Shown here: positions 18,949 to 26,902 of the stretch, in pieces
Position numbering within the stretch: the first letter of the stretch is position 1
How the letters are laid out: each line of letters opens with the position of its first letter
From: an uncultured Opitutales bacterium
Lineage (GTDB): Bacteria > Verrucomicrobiota > Verrucomicrobiia > Opitutales > Coraliomargaritaceae
Reading direction: 5' to 3'
Assembly (NCBI GenBank): GCA_937775295.1
Contig: CALKBZ010000008.1
Span: 1-64,000, forward strand
Length of the DNA: 64,000 nt
The notes under the pieces: generated by a model
What the model saw: only the letters and a program-made list of their open reading frames with translations
The model's database searches: none
What the model was told of the DNA's origin: nothing
Position numbers and translations under genes: made by a program

Positions 18949-19890
18949 ATGCCAGAATTCGAAGAAACTGATTCACAGCCAAATCCAAGCCACAGCTACA
19001 CACCGAGCTCAGATGCTTCCAAGAAGCCACGTGGCCGCCGCCGTAGCGGTGGATTTAAGACCGAAGTCGCCTCCTCCAGCAGCGCAGGAATGGGCGAAGT
19101 CAGCGCAACAGACGCCTTGAAGGGCGAAAAACTCAGCGGTAGCGCTCGTCCTGAACAAGAACGTGAAGAACGCCCACAGCGTGAACGCAAGCCACGCCCA
19201 GAAAGTACAGACTCGTCCGACGACAGCGCACAAGAAGAGCATGCCCCTCGTGCAGAGCGCGAACCACGCGCACCACGTGAACGTGAACGCGAACCACGTG
19301 CACCACGCGAACCACGCGAACGTGAACGCGAACCTCGTGCAGAACGTGCACCACGCGAACCTCGTGAAGAGCGTGCACCGCGCGAACCTCGTGAAGAGCG
19401 TGCACCGCGCGAACCTCGTGAAGAGCGTATCACCAACCCTCAACCCAGTGAAGACACCCTCGCCTCGATCAAGAGCGTCGAAGGCAAACTCTCCGAACGC
19501 CGCACCGCACGCGACGTCCGTCGCAAGGAGCGCGATGCCAATCGCCCAGCGAGAAGCGAGCGCAAGCCAGACGCACGCGACAAAAAGCCACCAGCCAAGG
19601 GCAAAGGTAAGCAGCCTCAGAAAAAGGGTCTCCTTGCTAAGATTCTAGGAGTTTTCGGAATCGGCAACAAGCCTGAGGAAAAGCCAGCGGGTAACCGTAG
19701 CAGCAATCGCGGCGGACAAAACCGCCAAGGAGGTAACCGTGGCGGCAATCGCAATGGCAACCGTGGCGGACAAAATCGCCAAGGAGGCAATCGCGGCGGA
19801 CAAGGTCGTGGTGGAAACCGCGGCGAACAAGGACGTCGCCAAGGCAACGAAAAGCCCCACTCGGCAAAATCACTTAGCAACGAATCCTAA
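18949..19890 (+). CDS. Intrinsically disordered Arg-rich protein with REPR and RGG-like repeats
   Basis: 313 aa with no folded domain I recognise. Residues 1-60 are polar with an RGRRRSGGFK patch. About 65-163 are Glu/Arg-rich with tandem 9-residue units (EPREERAPR; 27-bp DNA repeats near 19352-19430). About 165-240 are highly basic. Residues 243-300 are Gly/Asn/Arg/Gln repeats (GGNRGGQNRQ) like RGG boxes of RNA-binding proteins. A short hydrophobic KGLLAKILGVFGIG lies between. It probably binds RNA or the nucleoid. It is 21 bp upstream of murA, likely cotranscribed. Confidence 0.7.
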   Translation: MPEFEETDSQPNPSHSYTPSSDASKKPRGRRRSGGFKTEVASSSSAGMGEVSATDALKGEKLSGSARPEQEREERPQRERKPRPESTDSSDDSAQEEHAPRAEREPRAPREREREPRAPREPREREREPRAERAPREPREERAPREPREERAPREPREERITNPQPSEDTLASIKSVEGKLSERRTARDVRRKERDANRPARSERKPDARDKKPPAKGKGKQPQKKGLLAKILGVFGIGNKPEEKPAGNRSSNRGGQNRQGGNRGGNRNGNRGGQNRQGGNRGGQGRGGNRGEQGRRQGNEKPHSAKSLSNES

Positions 19891-19911
19891 TCTCAACGCA
19901 GCGCATATACT

Positions 19912-21207
19912 ATGGATGTCTTCAAAGTTAGCGGGAACGGCCCACTCAATGGCACGATCAAAGTCGGCGGCGCAAAAAATGCTGCGCTGCCGATCCTCGC
20001 CGCCACCCTACTAACTGACGAGACGGTCGTTCTAAAAAACGTCCCCGATCTGAGCGACATGCGCTTCATGATCGAGATTCTCCAGCACGTCGGCGCCGAG
20101 ACAGTGCAACCCGAGCCAGGCACATGGGAGATCACCGCCAAGAAGATCACCCATGTCGCACCTTATGAATTAGTGCGTAAAATGCGCGCCTCGGTTTGCC
20201 TACTCGGCCCCCTCGTAGCGCGGATGCGCAGAGCAGAAGTTTCGATCCCCGGGGGCTGCGTGATCGGCCCCCGGCCGATCGACCTGCACATCAAGGGCCT
20301 GCAAAAACTCAACTGTAAAGTCGAAATTGCCAACGGCTATGTACGCGTTGATGCCTCCGCAATCAAAGGTGGTCCTATTTTCCTTGGCGGCCGCAGCGGT
20401 AGCACCGTCACCGGCACTGCCAACATCGTGATGGCCGCAGTGCTCGCCCCCGGCAGCACGCGCCTCGAATGCGCAGCCTGCGAGCCCGAAGTAGTCGACC
20501 TCTGCAATCTCCTCGTTAAGATGGGCGCCAAGATCGACGGCATCGGCAGCCCTGAGCTCATCATTACTGGTGTTGAAAAACTCCACGGCTGTGAACATGC
20601 CGTAATCGCCGACCGCATCGAAGCCGGCACTTTCGTCGTCGCAGCAGCGATAACTCGTGGCGACGTCACCATCACGGGCATCGCGCCGAAACTACTCAGC
20701 GCATTTCTCGACAAACTCGAAGAAGCGGGCCTGCCAATGGAGTTAGGCGACGACAGCATCCGCGTCCTCCCTTACGAAGGTTCGCTCAAGCCGGTCGACG
20801 TCATTACCTTGCCGCACCCCGGCTACCCAACCGATTTACAAGCACAACTCGGCGCGTTAATGACACAGACTGATGGTATTTCGATCATCACCGAGCGGAT
20901 CTACCCAAATCGCTTCATGCACGTGCCCGAGCTACAACGCATGGGCGCAAACATCGCAATGGAAGGTCCGAGTGCGATCATCAAAGGTGCCAGTAAGCTC
21001 TCTGGCGCACCCGTAATGGCCTCCGATTTACGCGCCTCCGCAGCCTTAATTTTGGCCGCGTTCGCCGCCACTGGCGACACGTGGATTCAGCGCATTTACC
21101 ACCTTGATCGAGGCTACGAACGTTTTGAGCAAAAGCTCACCGCCATTGGCGCAAAGATCGAACGCCTGAGCGAGAAGGACATGCCAAAGGAGCTACTCGA
21201 AGAGTAA
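19912..21207 (+). CDS. murA: UDP-N-acetylglucosamine 1-carboxyvinyltransferase
   Basis: 431 aa, close to the 419 of E. coli MurA. It transfers the enolpyruvyl group from PEP to UDP-GlcNAc, the first committed step of peptidoglycan synthesis in the cytoplasm. The N-terminus GPLNGTIKVGGAKNAALPILAA is the family signature, and the catalytic cysteine (fosfomycin target) is present in IPGGCVIGPRPIDLH at about residue 116. GYPTDLQAQLGALM and the final LDRGYERFEQKL also match. It is probably cotranscribed with the upstream disordered protein; tandem repeats begin 100 bp downstream. Confidence 0.96.
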   Translation: MDVFKVSGNGPLNGTIKVGGAKNAALPILAATLLTDETVVLKNVPDLSDMRFMIEILQHVGAETVQPEPGTWEITAKKITHVAPYELVRKMRASVCLLGPLVARMRRAEVSIPGGCVIGPRPIDLHIKGLQKLNCKVEIANGYVRVDASAIKGGPIFLGGRSGSTVTGTANIVMAAVLAPGSTRLECAACEPEVVDLCNLLVKMGAKIDGIGSPELIITGVEKLHGCEHAVIADRIEAGTFVVAAAITRGDVTITGIAPKLLSAFLDKLEEAGLPMELGDDSIRVLPYEGSLKPVDVITLPHPGYPTDLQAQLGALMTQTDGISIITERIYPNRFMHVPELQRMGANIAMEGPSAIIKGASKLSGAPVMASDLRASAALILAAFAATGDTWIQRIYHLDRGYERFEQKLTAIGAKIERLSEKDMPKELLEE

Positions 21208-21241
21208 GGGTAATCTTCAACTTCGGATACGGCCTATCGTG

Positions 21242-21280
21242 CAGGGTCCGGAGCGCAGCGACAATCTCCGAGCAAACGCT
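21242..21280 (+). repeat. 39-bp direct repeat, left boundary of RAYT region
   Basis: CAGGGTCCGGAGCGCAGCG followed by ACAATCTCCGAGCAAACGCT. A 35/39 matching copy lies at 22733-22771, beyond the transposase gene. The pair brackets the tandem array and the transposase. Confidence 0.7.
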
Positions 21281-21310
21281 GCGCTATTTGGACTGATGGG
21301 GCGGCCACCA

Positions 21311-22196
21311 ACGCATGCCCACTGGAGGGAAACGCTCCGTCGTTTCCACCGATGCTTCAGCCGTCAAGCCAACGCATGCCCACTGGAGGGAAACGCTCCG
21401 TCGTTCCACCGATGCTTCAGCCGCAAGCAAACGCATGCCCACTGGAGGGAAAGCTCCGTCGTTTCCACCGATGCTTCAGCCGTCAAGCAAACGCATGCCC
21501 ACTGGAGGGAAACGCTCCGTCGCTTCCACCGATGCTTCAGCCGTCAAGCAAACGCATGCCCACTGGAGGGAAACGCTCCGTCGTTTCCACCGATGCTTCA
21601 GCCGTCAAGCAAACGCATGCCCACTGGAGGGAAACGCTCCGTCGCTTCCACCGATGCTTCAGCCGTCAAGCAAACGCATGCCCACTGGAGGGAAACGCTC
21701 CGTCGTTTCCACCGATGCTTCAGCCGTCAAGCAAACGCATGCCCACTGGAGGGAAACGCTCCGTCGCTTCCACCGATGCTTCAGCCGCAAGCAAACGCAT
21801 GCCCACTGGAGGGAAACGCTCCGTCGTTTCCACCGATGCTTCAGCCGTCAAGCAAACGCATGCCCACTGGAGGGAAACGCTCCGTCGTTTCCACCGATGC
21901 TTCAGCCGTCAAGCAAACGCATGCCCACTGGAGGGAAACGCTCCGTCGTTTCCACCGATGCTTCAGCCGTCAAGCAAACGCATGCCCACTGGAGGGAAAC
22001 GCTCCGTCGTTTCCACCGATGTTCAGCCGTCAAGCAAACGCATGCCCACTGGAGGGAAACGCTCCGTCGTTTCCACCGATGTTTCAGCCGCCAAGCAAAC
22101 GCATGCCCACTGGAGGGAAACGCTCCGTCGTTTCCACCGATGCTTCAGCCGCCAAGCAAACGCATGGAAACGACGGAGCGTTTCCCTCCAGTGACA
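21311..22196. repeat. Tandem array of 61-bp REP-like hairpin units
   Basis: The word ACGCATG recurs 15 times at spacings of 59-61 bp (21311 to 22160). Each unit holds a hairpin: foot GGAGG, stem GAAACG, loop CTCCGT, stem CGTTTC. Units differ only by scattered single changes and 1-2 bp deletions. The final element (22163-22196) is an inverted copy of the hairpin, so the last direct unit and it form a long inverted pair. Unit length is not a multiple of 3, yet long spurious ORFs run through all forward frames. Not a CRISPR: no unique spacers. Confidence 0.95.
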
Positions 22197-22252
22197 CCTA
22201 GAACACCACAGAATCATTGCTTTGCAGCGTTAGGCATGCATACTCATACGAT

Positions 22253-22726
22253 ATGGAGTATCAAGATCGTAAACAGCCGGCACATCAGCCTGTCTATGAT
22301 CAAGGAAATCGCTCGAACATCATCTTTGTTACGGTTTGCACCAACAAGCGAAAGAAGGTGCTAGCCAACGAGACCGTCCATCAGCTTATCCGTAACGCGT
22401 GGCAAGGTGCCGATCATTGGGTCGTCGGTCGCTACGTGATCATGCCCGATCATATCCATCTGTTTTGTTCGCCAGCGAGATATGACCACCTGTCGATCAA
22501 GCGCTGGACCGCATTCTGGAAATCGAGCGCCTCGAAGGGCTGGCCTGATGCGAGCGAACAACCCATTTGGCAAATCGATGCGTGGGACACGCAACTACGA
22601 AAAGGTGACAGCTACAGCGCAAAGTGGGCCTATGTGAGCAACAACCCCGTCCGCCATAAGCTTATAGAGCATGCGAAAAAATGGCCATATCAGGGTGAAA
22701 TGAATCCTCTCCTCTGGCATGAATAA
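22253..22726 (+). CDS. REP-associated tyrosine transposase (RAYT, Y1 HUH family)
   Basis: 157 aa from ATG 22253 (a start at 22217 would add 12 residues). The IS200-like Y1 domain is complete: NIIFVTVCTNKRK strand, HUH motif in MPDHIHLF near residue 66, and a C-terminal helix with the candidate nucleophilic tyrosine in KWAYVSNNPVRHKL, followed by the RAYT-type tail. RAYTs are single-domain relatives of IS200/IS605 TnpA that bind and cut REP hairpins at a short foot sequence. It is flanked on both sides by hairpin repeats with a GGAGG foot, exactly the expected context. No sign of decay. Confidence 0.92.
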   Translation: MEYQDRKQPAHQPVYDQGNRSNIIFVTVCTNKRKKVLANETVHQLIRNAWQGADHWVVGRYVIMPDHIHLFCSPARYDHLSIKRWTAFWKSSASKGWPDASEQPIWQIDAWDTQLRKGDSYSAKWAYVSNNPVRHKLIEHAKKWPYQGEMNPLLWHE

Positions 22727-22732
22727 TGATCA

Positions 22733-22771
22733 CAGGGCCCCGAGCGCAGCGACATTCTCCGAGCCAACGCT
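22733..22771 (+). repeat. 39-bp direct repeat, right boundary of RAYT region
   Basis: Matches 21242-21280 at 35 of 39 positions. It runs directly into a degraded array unit (loop CTCCGC at 22770-22775 with a partly paired stem, then CACCGATGCTTCAG as in the main array). Confidence 0.7.
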
Positions 22772-22824
22772 CCGCCGTTACCACCGATGCTTCAGCGGCC
22801 AAACCAGCGCCAAGTCAACGCATG

Positions 22825-22963
22825 GAAACGACGGAGCGTTTCCCTCCAGCGATACCTAAAACACAATAGCTGCGTTTCCCTCCAGCGATACCTAAAACAC
22901 AATAGCTGCGTTTCCCTCCAGCGACCTACCTAGCGCCAGAACACAATAGCTGCGTTTCCCTCC
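22825..22963. repeat. Inverted REP hairpin plus 36-bp tandem half-repeats
   Basis: At 22825-22847 is a complete inverted hairpin (stem GAAACG, loop ACGGAG, stem CGTTTC, foot CCTCC). Its right half, GCGTTTCCCTCCAGCG, then recurs at 22872, 22908 and 22952 in 36-bp and 44-bp steps, separated by ATACCTAAAACACAATAGCT. These half units keep one stem arm and the foot but lack the loop and the other arm. Confidence 0.85.
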
Positions 22964-23063
22964 AGCGATACCTAAAACCGCAGATAAGATCGAAAAGTGC
23001 GGCCTAGCTGCAGCCAGCCGTCCCGACAGCAGCTACGCGGATGACCACCAACGCATTCGGTTG

Positions 23064-23519
23064 CTACAAGTTCGCGCGCATCGCGACATCGCGATAATCG
23101 AATACGTGCTTTAGTTGTTTCTTAACGTACAGCAGGTGGGCTAGCTGCCCAAAGGGCCCGCAAGGCATCACATAATTGACGCGATCGATGAATCGTACGC
23201 CGTCGGGATGACTTGTGATCTCGTGGTAGTGCAACCAAAGCTTATAGGGGCCAATGCGTTGCTCATCGACAAACGAATGCCCCTCTCGGATATACTTGAT
23301 CTCAGTTAACCATGTCTGGCTTCCGAGAATCGGAATACCGACGCGATATTCAATCAATAGCCCATTATGCATCTTGTCTGGCACATCCGTGATGATCTCA
23401 AATGGCATGTCATCTGGAGTAATCGTGTCGAGGTTCTTGGGAGAACTGAGGAATTCCCAAGCGGTCTTTAAATCAGTATTGATAACATGTTCGCGGGTGA
23501 GTTGGTATATTTTGGCCAT
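23064..23519 (-). CDS. SRPBCC family protein (START/Bet v 1-like ligand binding)
   Basis: 151 aa. The pattern LTREHVINTDLKTAWEFLSSPKNLDTITPDDMPF and the end GPFGQLAHLLYVKKQLKHVFDYR is typical of SRPBCC proteins, which form a hydrophobic cavity for lipids or polyketides. It faces the desaturase gene across a 93-bp gap that carries two divergent copies of the putative ECF promoter motif. It is therefore likely part of the same lipid stress regulon. The ligand is unknown. Confidence 0.82.
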   Translation of the reverse strand: MAKIYQLTREHVINTDLKTAWEFLSSPKNLDTITPDDMPFEIITDVPDKMHNGLLIEYRVGIPILGSQTWLTEIKYIREGHSFVDEQRIGPYKLWLHYHEITSHPDGVRFIDRVNYVMPCGPFGQLAHLLYVKKQLKHVFDYRDVAMRANL

Positions 23520-23530
23520 TACAGAAACTT

Positions 23531-23557
23531 ATCGACCGAAGGTGGTAAGAACTTACT
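23531..23557 (-). promoter_or_regulatory. Candidate ECF promoter for the SRPBCC gene (weak match)
   Basis: On minus: AGTAAGTTC, then TCGAT, with 17 nt between AGTAA and TCGAT. Strong sites have TGTAAGTTT and 16 nt. The predicted transcript start is only a few bases from the ATG at 23519. Confidence 0.4.
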
Positions 23558-23568
23558 CTAAATATCCC

Positions 23569-23594
23569 TGTAAGTTTCTACAGCCCCTCTCGTT
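23569..23594 (+). promoter_or_regulatory. Candidate ECF promoter for the desaturase operon
   Basis: CTGTAAGTTT, 10 nt, TCTCGTT. The same two blocks at the same spacing occur before the FAD oxidoreductase gene (29812-29837, minus). The start codon of the desaturase is 18 bp beyond the -10 block, giving a short leader. Confidence 0.65.
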
Positions 23595-23612
23595 CATTTT
23601 TATATAACCAAT

Positions 23613-24530
23613 ATGAAAAAGCTAAGTAAAATTATAAAACACGCCGTAAAGGATGAAGACAACCGTTTGCTGATGGCTTCGTCGCCGATCTTTATTATGC
23701 ACTTATTGGCACTTGGCGCTTTGTTTACTGGTTTTAGTTGGGCCGCAGTGATTGCTCTGCTAATCACATACGTGGTGCGGGTTTTCGCTCTGACGGCTGG
23801 CTTCCATCGATACTTCTCGCACCGCTCGTTTAAAACGAGCCGCACCTTTCAGTTTATTATGGCCTGGGTCGGCACCTCGGCCGCACAACTTGGCCCCATG
23901 TGGTGGGCAGCGAACCACCGCCATCATCATCAGCACTCCGACAAGCCAGAAGACATTCACTCGCCAGTGATCAAAGATGCCTTTTGGGCGCACATCGGCT
24001 GGATACTGTGCCGTGCCTATGGCACGATTCAGCAAGATCGCATCAAGGATTTGAGCAAATATCCTGAGTTACGCTTCATTGATCGCTTTCACGTCTTACC
24101 AGTCGCCTCATTAATAGGCGTACTCTATGCAGTCGGTGCGGGCTTGAACACATATTATCCGGCACTCGGTACCAGTGGCATGCAAATGGTGATGTGGGGC
24201 TTCTTTTTGAGTACCATTCTAGTTTACCATGTCACCTTCTGCGTCAATTCGGTCACACACATCATCGGCAACAAGCGCTTTGATAATGACGACGAAAGCC
24301 GCAACAGCTTTTGGATTGCGCTGCTGACCTTCGGCGAAGGCTGGCACAACAACCATCACCGTTGGCCACTTTCGGCACGACAAGGGATGTATTGGTGGGA
24401 GTTCGACTTATCCTATCTGCTGCTGCGCGGGCTTGAAAAGCTGGGGCTGGTCTGGGACCTAAAGGTCTACCCAGAAGCGATCTATGCCGAAGCCGAACAA
24501 CGCCCGACCGAGGGAGGGCGCGTTGAATAA
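23613..24530 (+). CDS. Membrane acyl-CoA/acyl-lipid delta-9-type fatty acid desaturase
   Basis: 305 aa integral-membrane di-iron desaturase. The three histidine clusters are complete: HRYFSHRSFK (near 67), NHRHHHQHSD (near 102) and GEGWHNNHHRWP (near 245). About four membrane helices surround them. It would introduce a double bond into a fatty acyl chain using O2 and an electron donor. It is first in an operon with a DUF1295 protein (8-bp overlap with the TTG start) and a CFA-type methyltransferase that acts on double bonds, a logical reaction sequence. Confidence 0.92.
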   Translation: MKKLSKIIKHAVKDEDNRLLMASSPIFIMHLLALGALFTGFSWAAVIALLITYVVRVFALTAGFHRYFSHRSFKTSRTFQFIMAWVGTSAAQLGPMWWAANHRHHHQHSDKPEDIHSPVIKDAFWAHIGWILCRAYGTIQQDRIKDLSKYPELRFIDRFHVLPVASLIGVLYAVGAGLNTYYPALGTSGMQMVMWGFFLSTILVYHVTFCVNSVTHIIGNKRFDNDDESRNSFWIALLTFGEGWHNNHHRWPLSARQGMYWWEFDLSYLLLRGLEKLGLVWDLKVYPEAIYAEAEQRPTEGGRVE

Positions 24531-25326
24531 TTATTGGTTGGCACTGCTCGGTATTGGTCTCGTTGCGGCGACCCTCATCTACTTGCTGGCCTGGCGGATT
24601 CATCTCATGGCGCTGGTTGATGTGGTCTGGACCGCAGGCTTGGGAATTGCTGCAATTGGGTACCTTGCGAACATGGCGGAACCCACACTGCGCAGCTACG
24701 CGGTGTTGGCGGTGCTACTAGTCTGGTCAGGGCGACTCTCGACGTATCTAATCCGTAACCGTGTGCTGAGCGGCAAAGAAGATCCACGCTACGCCTACTT
24801 GACTGCGCATTGGGGTAAGAACGCGCGGCGCAATTACTATCCGCTGTTTCTGTTACAGGTACTGCTTGTTGCCTTATTCATGAGCCCCGTCAGTATCGCC
24901 ATGACGGCCATCGACGCTCCATGGGGACTGTTTGACTGGCTTGGCATCGCTATCGCCCTGTGCGCTCTCCTTGGTGAGCATACCGCAGATCGGCAGCTGG
25001 CAAATTTTCGCGCAGCGCCGGCCAACCAAGGGCAAGTTTGCCAGCAAGGCTTGTGGCGCTACTCTAGGCATCCGAATTATTTTTTTGAGTGGTTACATTG
25101 GTGGGCGTATGTGGCCTTTGCAGCCCATTCGAGCCAATGGCCGTTTACATTATTGGGGCCTGCTAGTATTTATCTCTTTTTACGCTTCCTTACTGGCGTT
25201 CCCCACGCAGAACGCTCTTCCCTGCTCTCTCGCGGTGCGGCCTACAAGCGCTACCAGCTAACTACCAATACTTTTTTTCCATGGAAACCCCATCAACCGA
25301 ATCAACACCAAGCGGAGCTTCACTAG
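24523..25326 (+). CDS. DUF1295 membrane protein (steroid-reductase-like fold)
   Basis: 267 aa if translation starts at TTG 24523, which follows GAGGGAGG at a good distance; the ATG at 24484 would lie 47 bp inside the desaturase gene. Seven or so membrane helices. The C-terminal SRHPNYFFEWLHWW motif is the NADPH-binding signature shared with sterol C14/5-alpha reductases and isoprenylcysteine methyltransferases. DUF1295 genes are regular companions of CFA-like methyltransferases and FAD oxidoreductases in stress lipid clusters. The reaction is unknown; reduction of a modified acyl chain is a guess. Confidence 0.82.
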   Translation: MNNYWLALLGIGLVAATLIYLLAWRIHLMALVDVVWTAGLGIAAIGYLANMAEPTLRSYAVLAVLLVWSGRLSTYLIRNRVLSGKEDPRYAYLTAHWGKNARRNYYPLFLLQVLLVALFMSPVSIAMTAIDAPWGLFDWLGIAIALCALLGEHTADRQLANFRAAPANQGQVCQQGLWRYSRHPNYFFEWLHWWAYVAFAAHSSQWPFTLLGPASIYLFLRFLTGVPHAERSSLLSRGAAYKRYQLTTNTFFPWKPHQPNQHQAELH

Positions 25327-26522
25327 GAGACGATCGCCCGCGCCCACTACTGCTGGAGCGACTCTTCCTGCGCGCGCTAGGCAATCTGCACCAAGGCTGC
25401 TTACGCATCTATTTTCCAAGTGGCGCACGCGCCCAGAGTGGCGATTCCGCCTTCTCTCCGATTGAACTGCGGATCCAGCGACCCGCTTTCTTCAGGAAAG
25501 TATTTTCGGGTGGCAGTGTCGGACTAGGCGAAGCCTATGTAGCCGGCCTGTGGACGACTTCCGACCTCAGCGGGCTACTCACGCTGTTAGCAAAAAACCA
25601 AAAAGAGCTCGGCCGTGTGCAGTATGGCTTCTCCATTTTAGCGAAGAAAATGAACCAACTATATCATCGTGCGCGGCGCAATACCATGCAGCAAAGCCGC
25701 GAGAATATTCAAGAGCACTACGATTTAAGTAATGCGTTCTATGAGACTTTCCTCGATCCCACCATGACATATTCCAGTGCACGGTTCTTGAGCGATGAAG
25801 ACACACTCGAACAAGCGCAGCTGAACAAAATTGACCGTATGCTTGATTTAGCAGGCGTCAAAACGGGCGACCATGTACTAGAAATCGGCTCTGGCTGGGG
25901 CGCGTTGGCACTGCGTGCGGCTGAGCGTGGCTGCATCGTAAAGACGATCACTCTCTCGGAGGAACAATTTGCATATGCCAAGAACTGCTTCGAACAGGCG
26001 GGCGTATCAGATCGGGCGGAGGTCGCACTACAAGATTATCGGACGCTGACCGGACAATATGATGCCGTGCTTTCGTGCGAGATGATCGAAGCAGTGGGAC
26101 AGGAATACTTAGACAGCTATTTTAAGATCATTCAGCAATCACTCAAGCCGGGCGCGAAGGCGGTGCTACAGGGCATTACTATTCCCGACGAACGTTACGA
26201 GCGCTATTGCCGAAGTTGCGACTGGATTCAGAAATACATTTTCCCAGGCGGTCATCTGCCGTCCCCCGGAGCGATCCGAACCCATGTGGCCAACGCCGGC
26301 GGTATGGAAGTTCTACAAATGGATTCGTTTGGTCACGATTACGCCGAGACGCTCAAGCGCTGGACCGATGCGTTTAATACACGCTTAGGGACCGTGCAGT
26401 CACTCGGATTCGATGCCGAGTTTTGCCGCAAATGGAATTACTACTTCAGTTACTGCGAAGCCGGATTTGGGGCCGAACTGATTGATGTTCAGCATGTTGT
26501 ACTTCTACGCAATAGCGTCTAG
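25281..26522 (+). CDS. Cyclopropane-fatty-acid synthase-family SAM methyltransferase
   Basis: 413 aa, similar to E. coli Cfa (382). The N-terminal domain (about 20-110) is the Cfa lipid-interaction region; the SAM site VLEIGSGWGALALRA is near residue 200. Typical motifs follow: TLSEEQFAYAK, SCEMIEAVGQEY, QGITIPDERYERYCRSCDWIQKYIFPGG. It would methylate or methylenate the double bond of membrane acyl chains. It overlaps DUF1295 by 46 bp. With the nearby FAD protein it resembles the UfaM-type enzymes tied to methylated furan fatty acids in Rhodobacter; cyclopropane formation is the alternative. Confidence 0.9.
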   Translation: METPSTESTPSGASLGDDRPRPLLLERLFLRALGNLHQGCLRIYFPSGARAQSGDSAFSPIELRIQRPAFFRKVFSGGSVGLGEAYVAGLWTTSDLSGLLTLLAKNQKELGRVQYGFSILAKKMNQLYHRARRNTMQQSRENIQEHYDLSNAFYETFLDPTMTYSSARFLSDEDTLEQAQLNKIDRMLDLAGVKTGDHVLEIGSGWGALALRAAERGCIVKTITLSEEQFAYAKNCFEQAGVSDRAEVALQDYRTLTGQYDAVLSCEMIEAVGQEYLDSYFKIIQQSLKPGAKAVLQGITIPDERYERYCRSCDWIQKYIFPGGHLPSPGAIRTHVANAGGMEVLQMDSFGHDYAETLKRWTDAFNTRLGTVQSLGFDAEFCRKWNYYFSYCEAGFGAELIDVQHVVLLRNSV

Positions 26523-26617
26523 ACACAGTTCGATTGGCGTCGAACAAAGCAACTTGGGTAGTTTGAGTCGAACGTTCGACTTCAAAGTTCTTAGCGTTAA
26601 AAAGTTCGGCCGAATCT
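26523..26617. other. Convergent gap with GTCGAAC-type word repeats
   Basis: Short AT-balanced spacer between the convergent methyltransferase and anti-sigma genes. It contains GTCGAACGTTCGACTTCAAAG-like words related to those at 9190-9295 and 62888-62935. No T-tracted hairpin is evident. Confidence 0.4.
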
Positions 26618-26890
26618 TCAGTCTTTTGGATACTTTGCCGACTCCGTGGCAAGCAGCGCCTTTAACTCGTCTTTCTGTCCTTCTTGCAACTCTGGCGCGC
26701 ACTTGCAATTTGTGGCTTCATGTTGCTTGAAGTGGCGGCACATGTCTTGGCCATCCATGACCTGCCGATTGTATTTTCCGCAAAAGATGCAGAGTTTCAC
26801 GTGCAACCGAAGAAAGAACCTCTTCGCAAGAGGGAGTTTAGCATAATCCCCTTTGGATAATGAGTCAGAAACTTGTTTGCAGGTAAACAT
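26618..26890 (-). CDS. Zinc-binding anti-sigma factor (ZAS-like)
   Basis: 90 aa, soluble. The His-x3-Cys-x2-Cys element HVKLCIFCGKYN at residues 30-37 is the zinc anti-sigma signature, with further Cys and His residues (CRHFKQHEATNCKC) in the second half. It lies 12 bp downstream of an ECF sigma gene in the same direction, the usual pairing. By analogy with ChrR/RsrA-type proteins it would hold the sigma factor inactive and release it on a redox or singlet-oxygen signal. The signal here is unproven, and no C-terminal cupin sensor is present. Confidence 0.8.
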   Translation of the reverse strand: MFTCKQVSDSLSKGDYAKLPLAKRFFLRLHVKLCIFCGKYNRQVMDGQDMCRHFKQHEATNCKCAPELQEGQKDELKALLATESAKYPKD

Positions 26891-26902
26891 TAGAAAATAA
26901 AA

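Noticed and set aside
19009-19443. Minus-strand and frame-shifted ORFs opposite the REPR repeats
   Set aside because: They are mirror translations of the 27-bp repeat; the plus frame has the start, continuity and plausible composition.
21311-22196. CRISPR array
   Set aside because: Repeats are directly abutting with no unique spacers, and no cas genes are present.
21239-22364. Three overlapping forward ORFs of 280-349 aa through the 61-bp array
   Set aside because: They exist only because the repeat lacks stop codons in any frame. The three frames cross in and out as unit length varies, and there is no start signal or family match.
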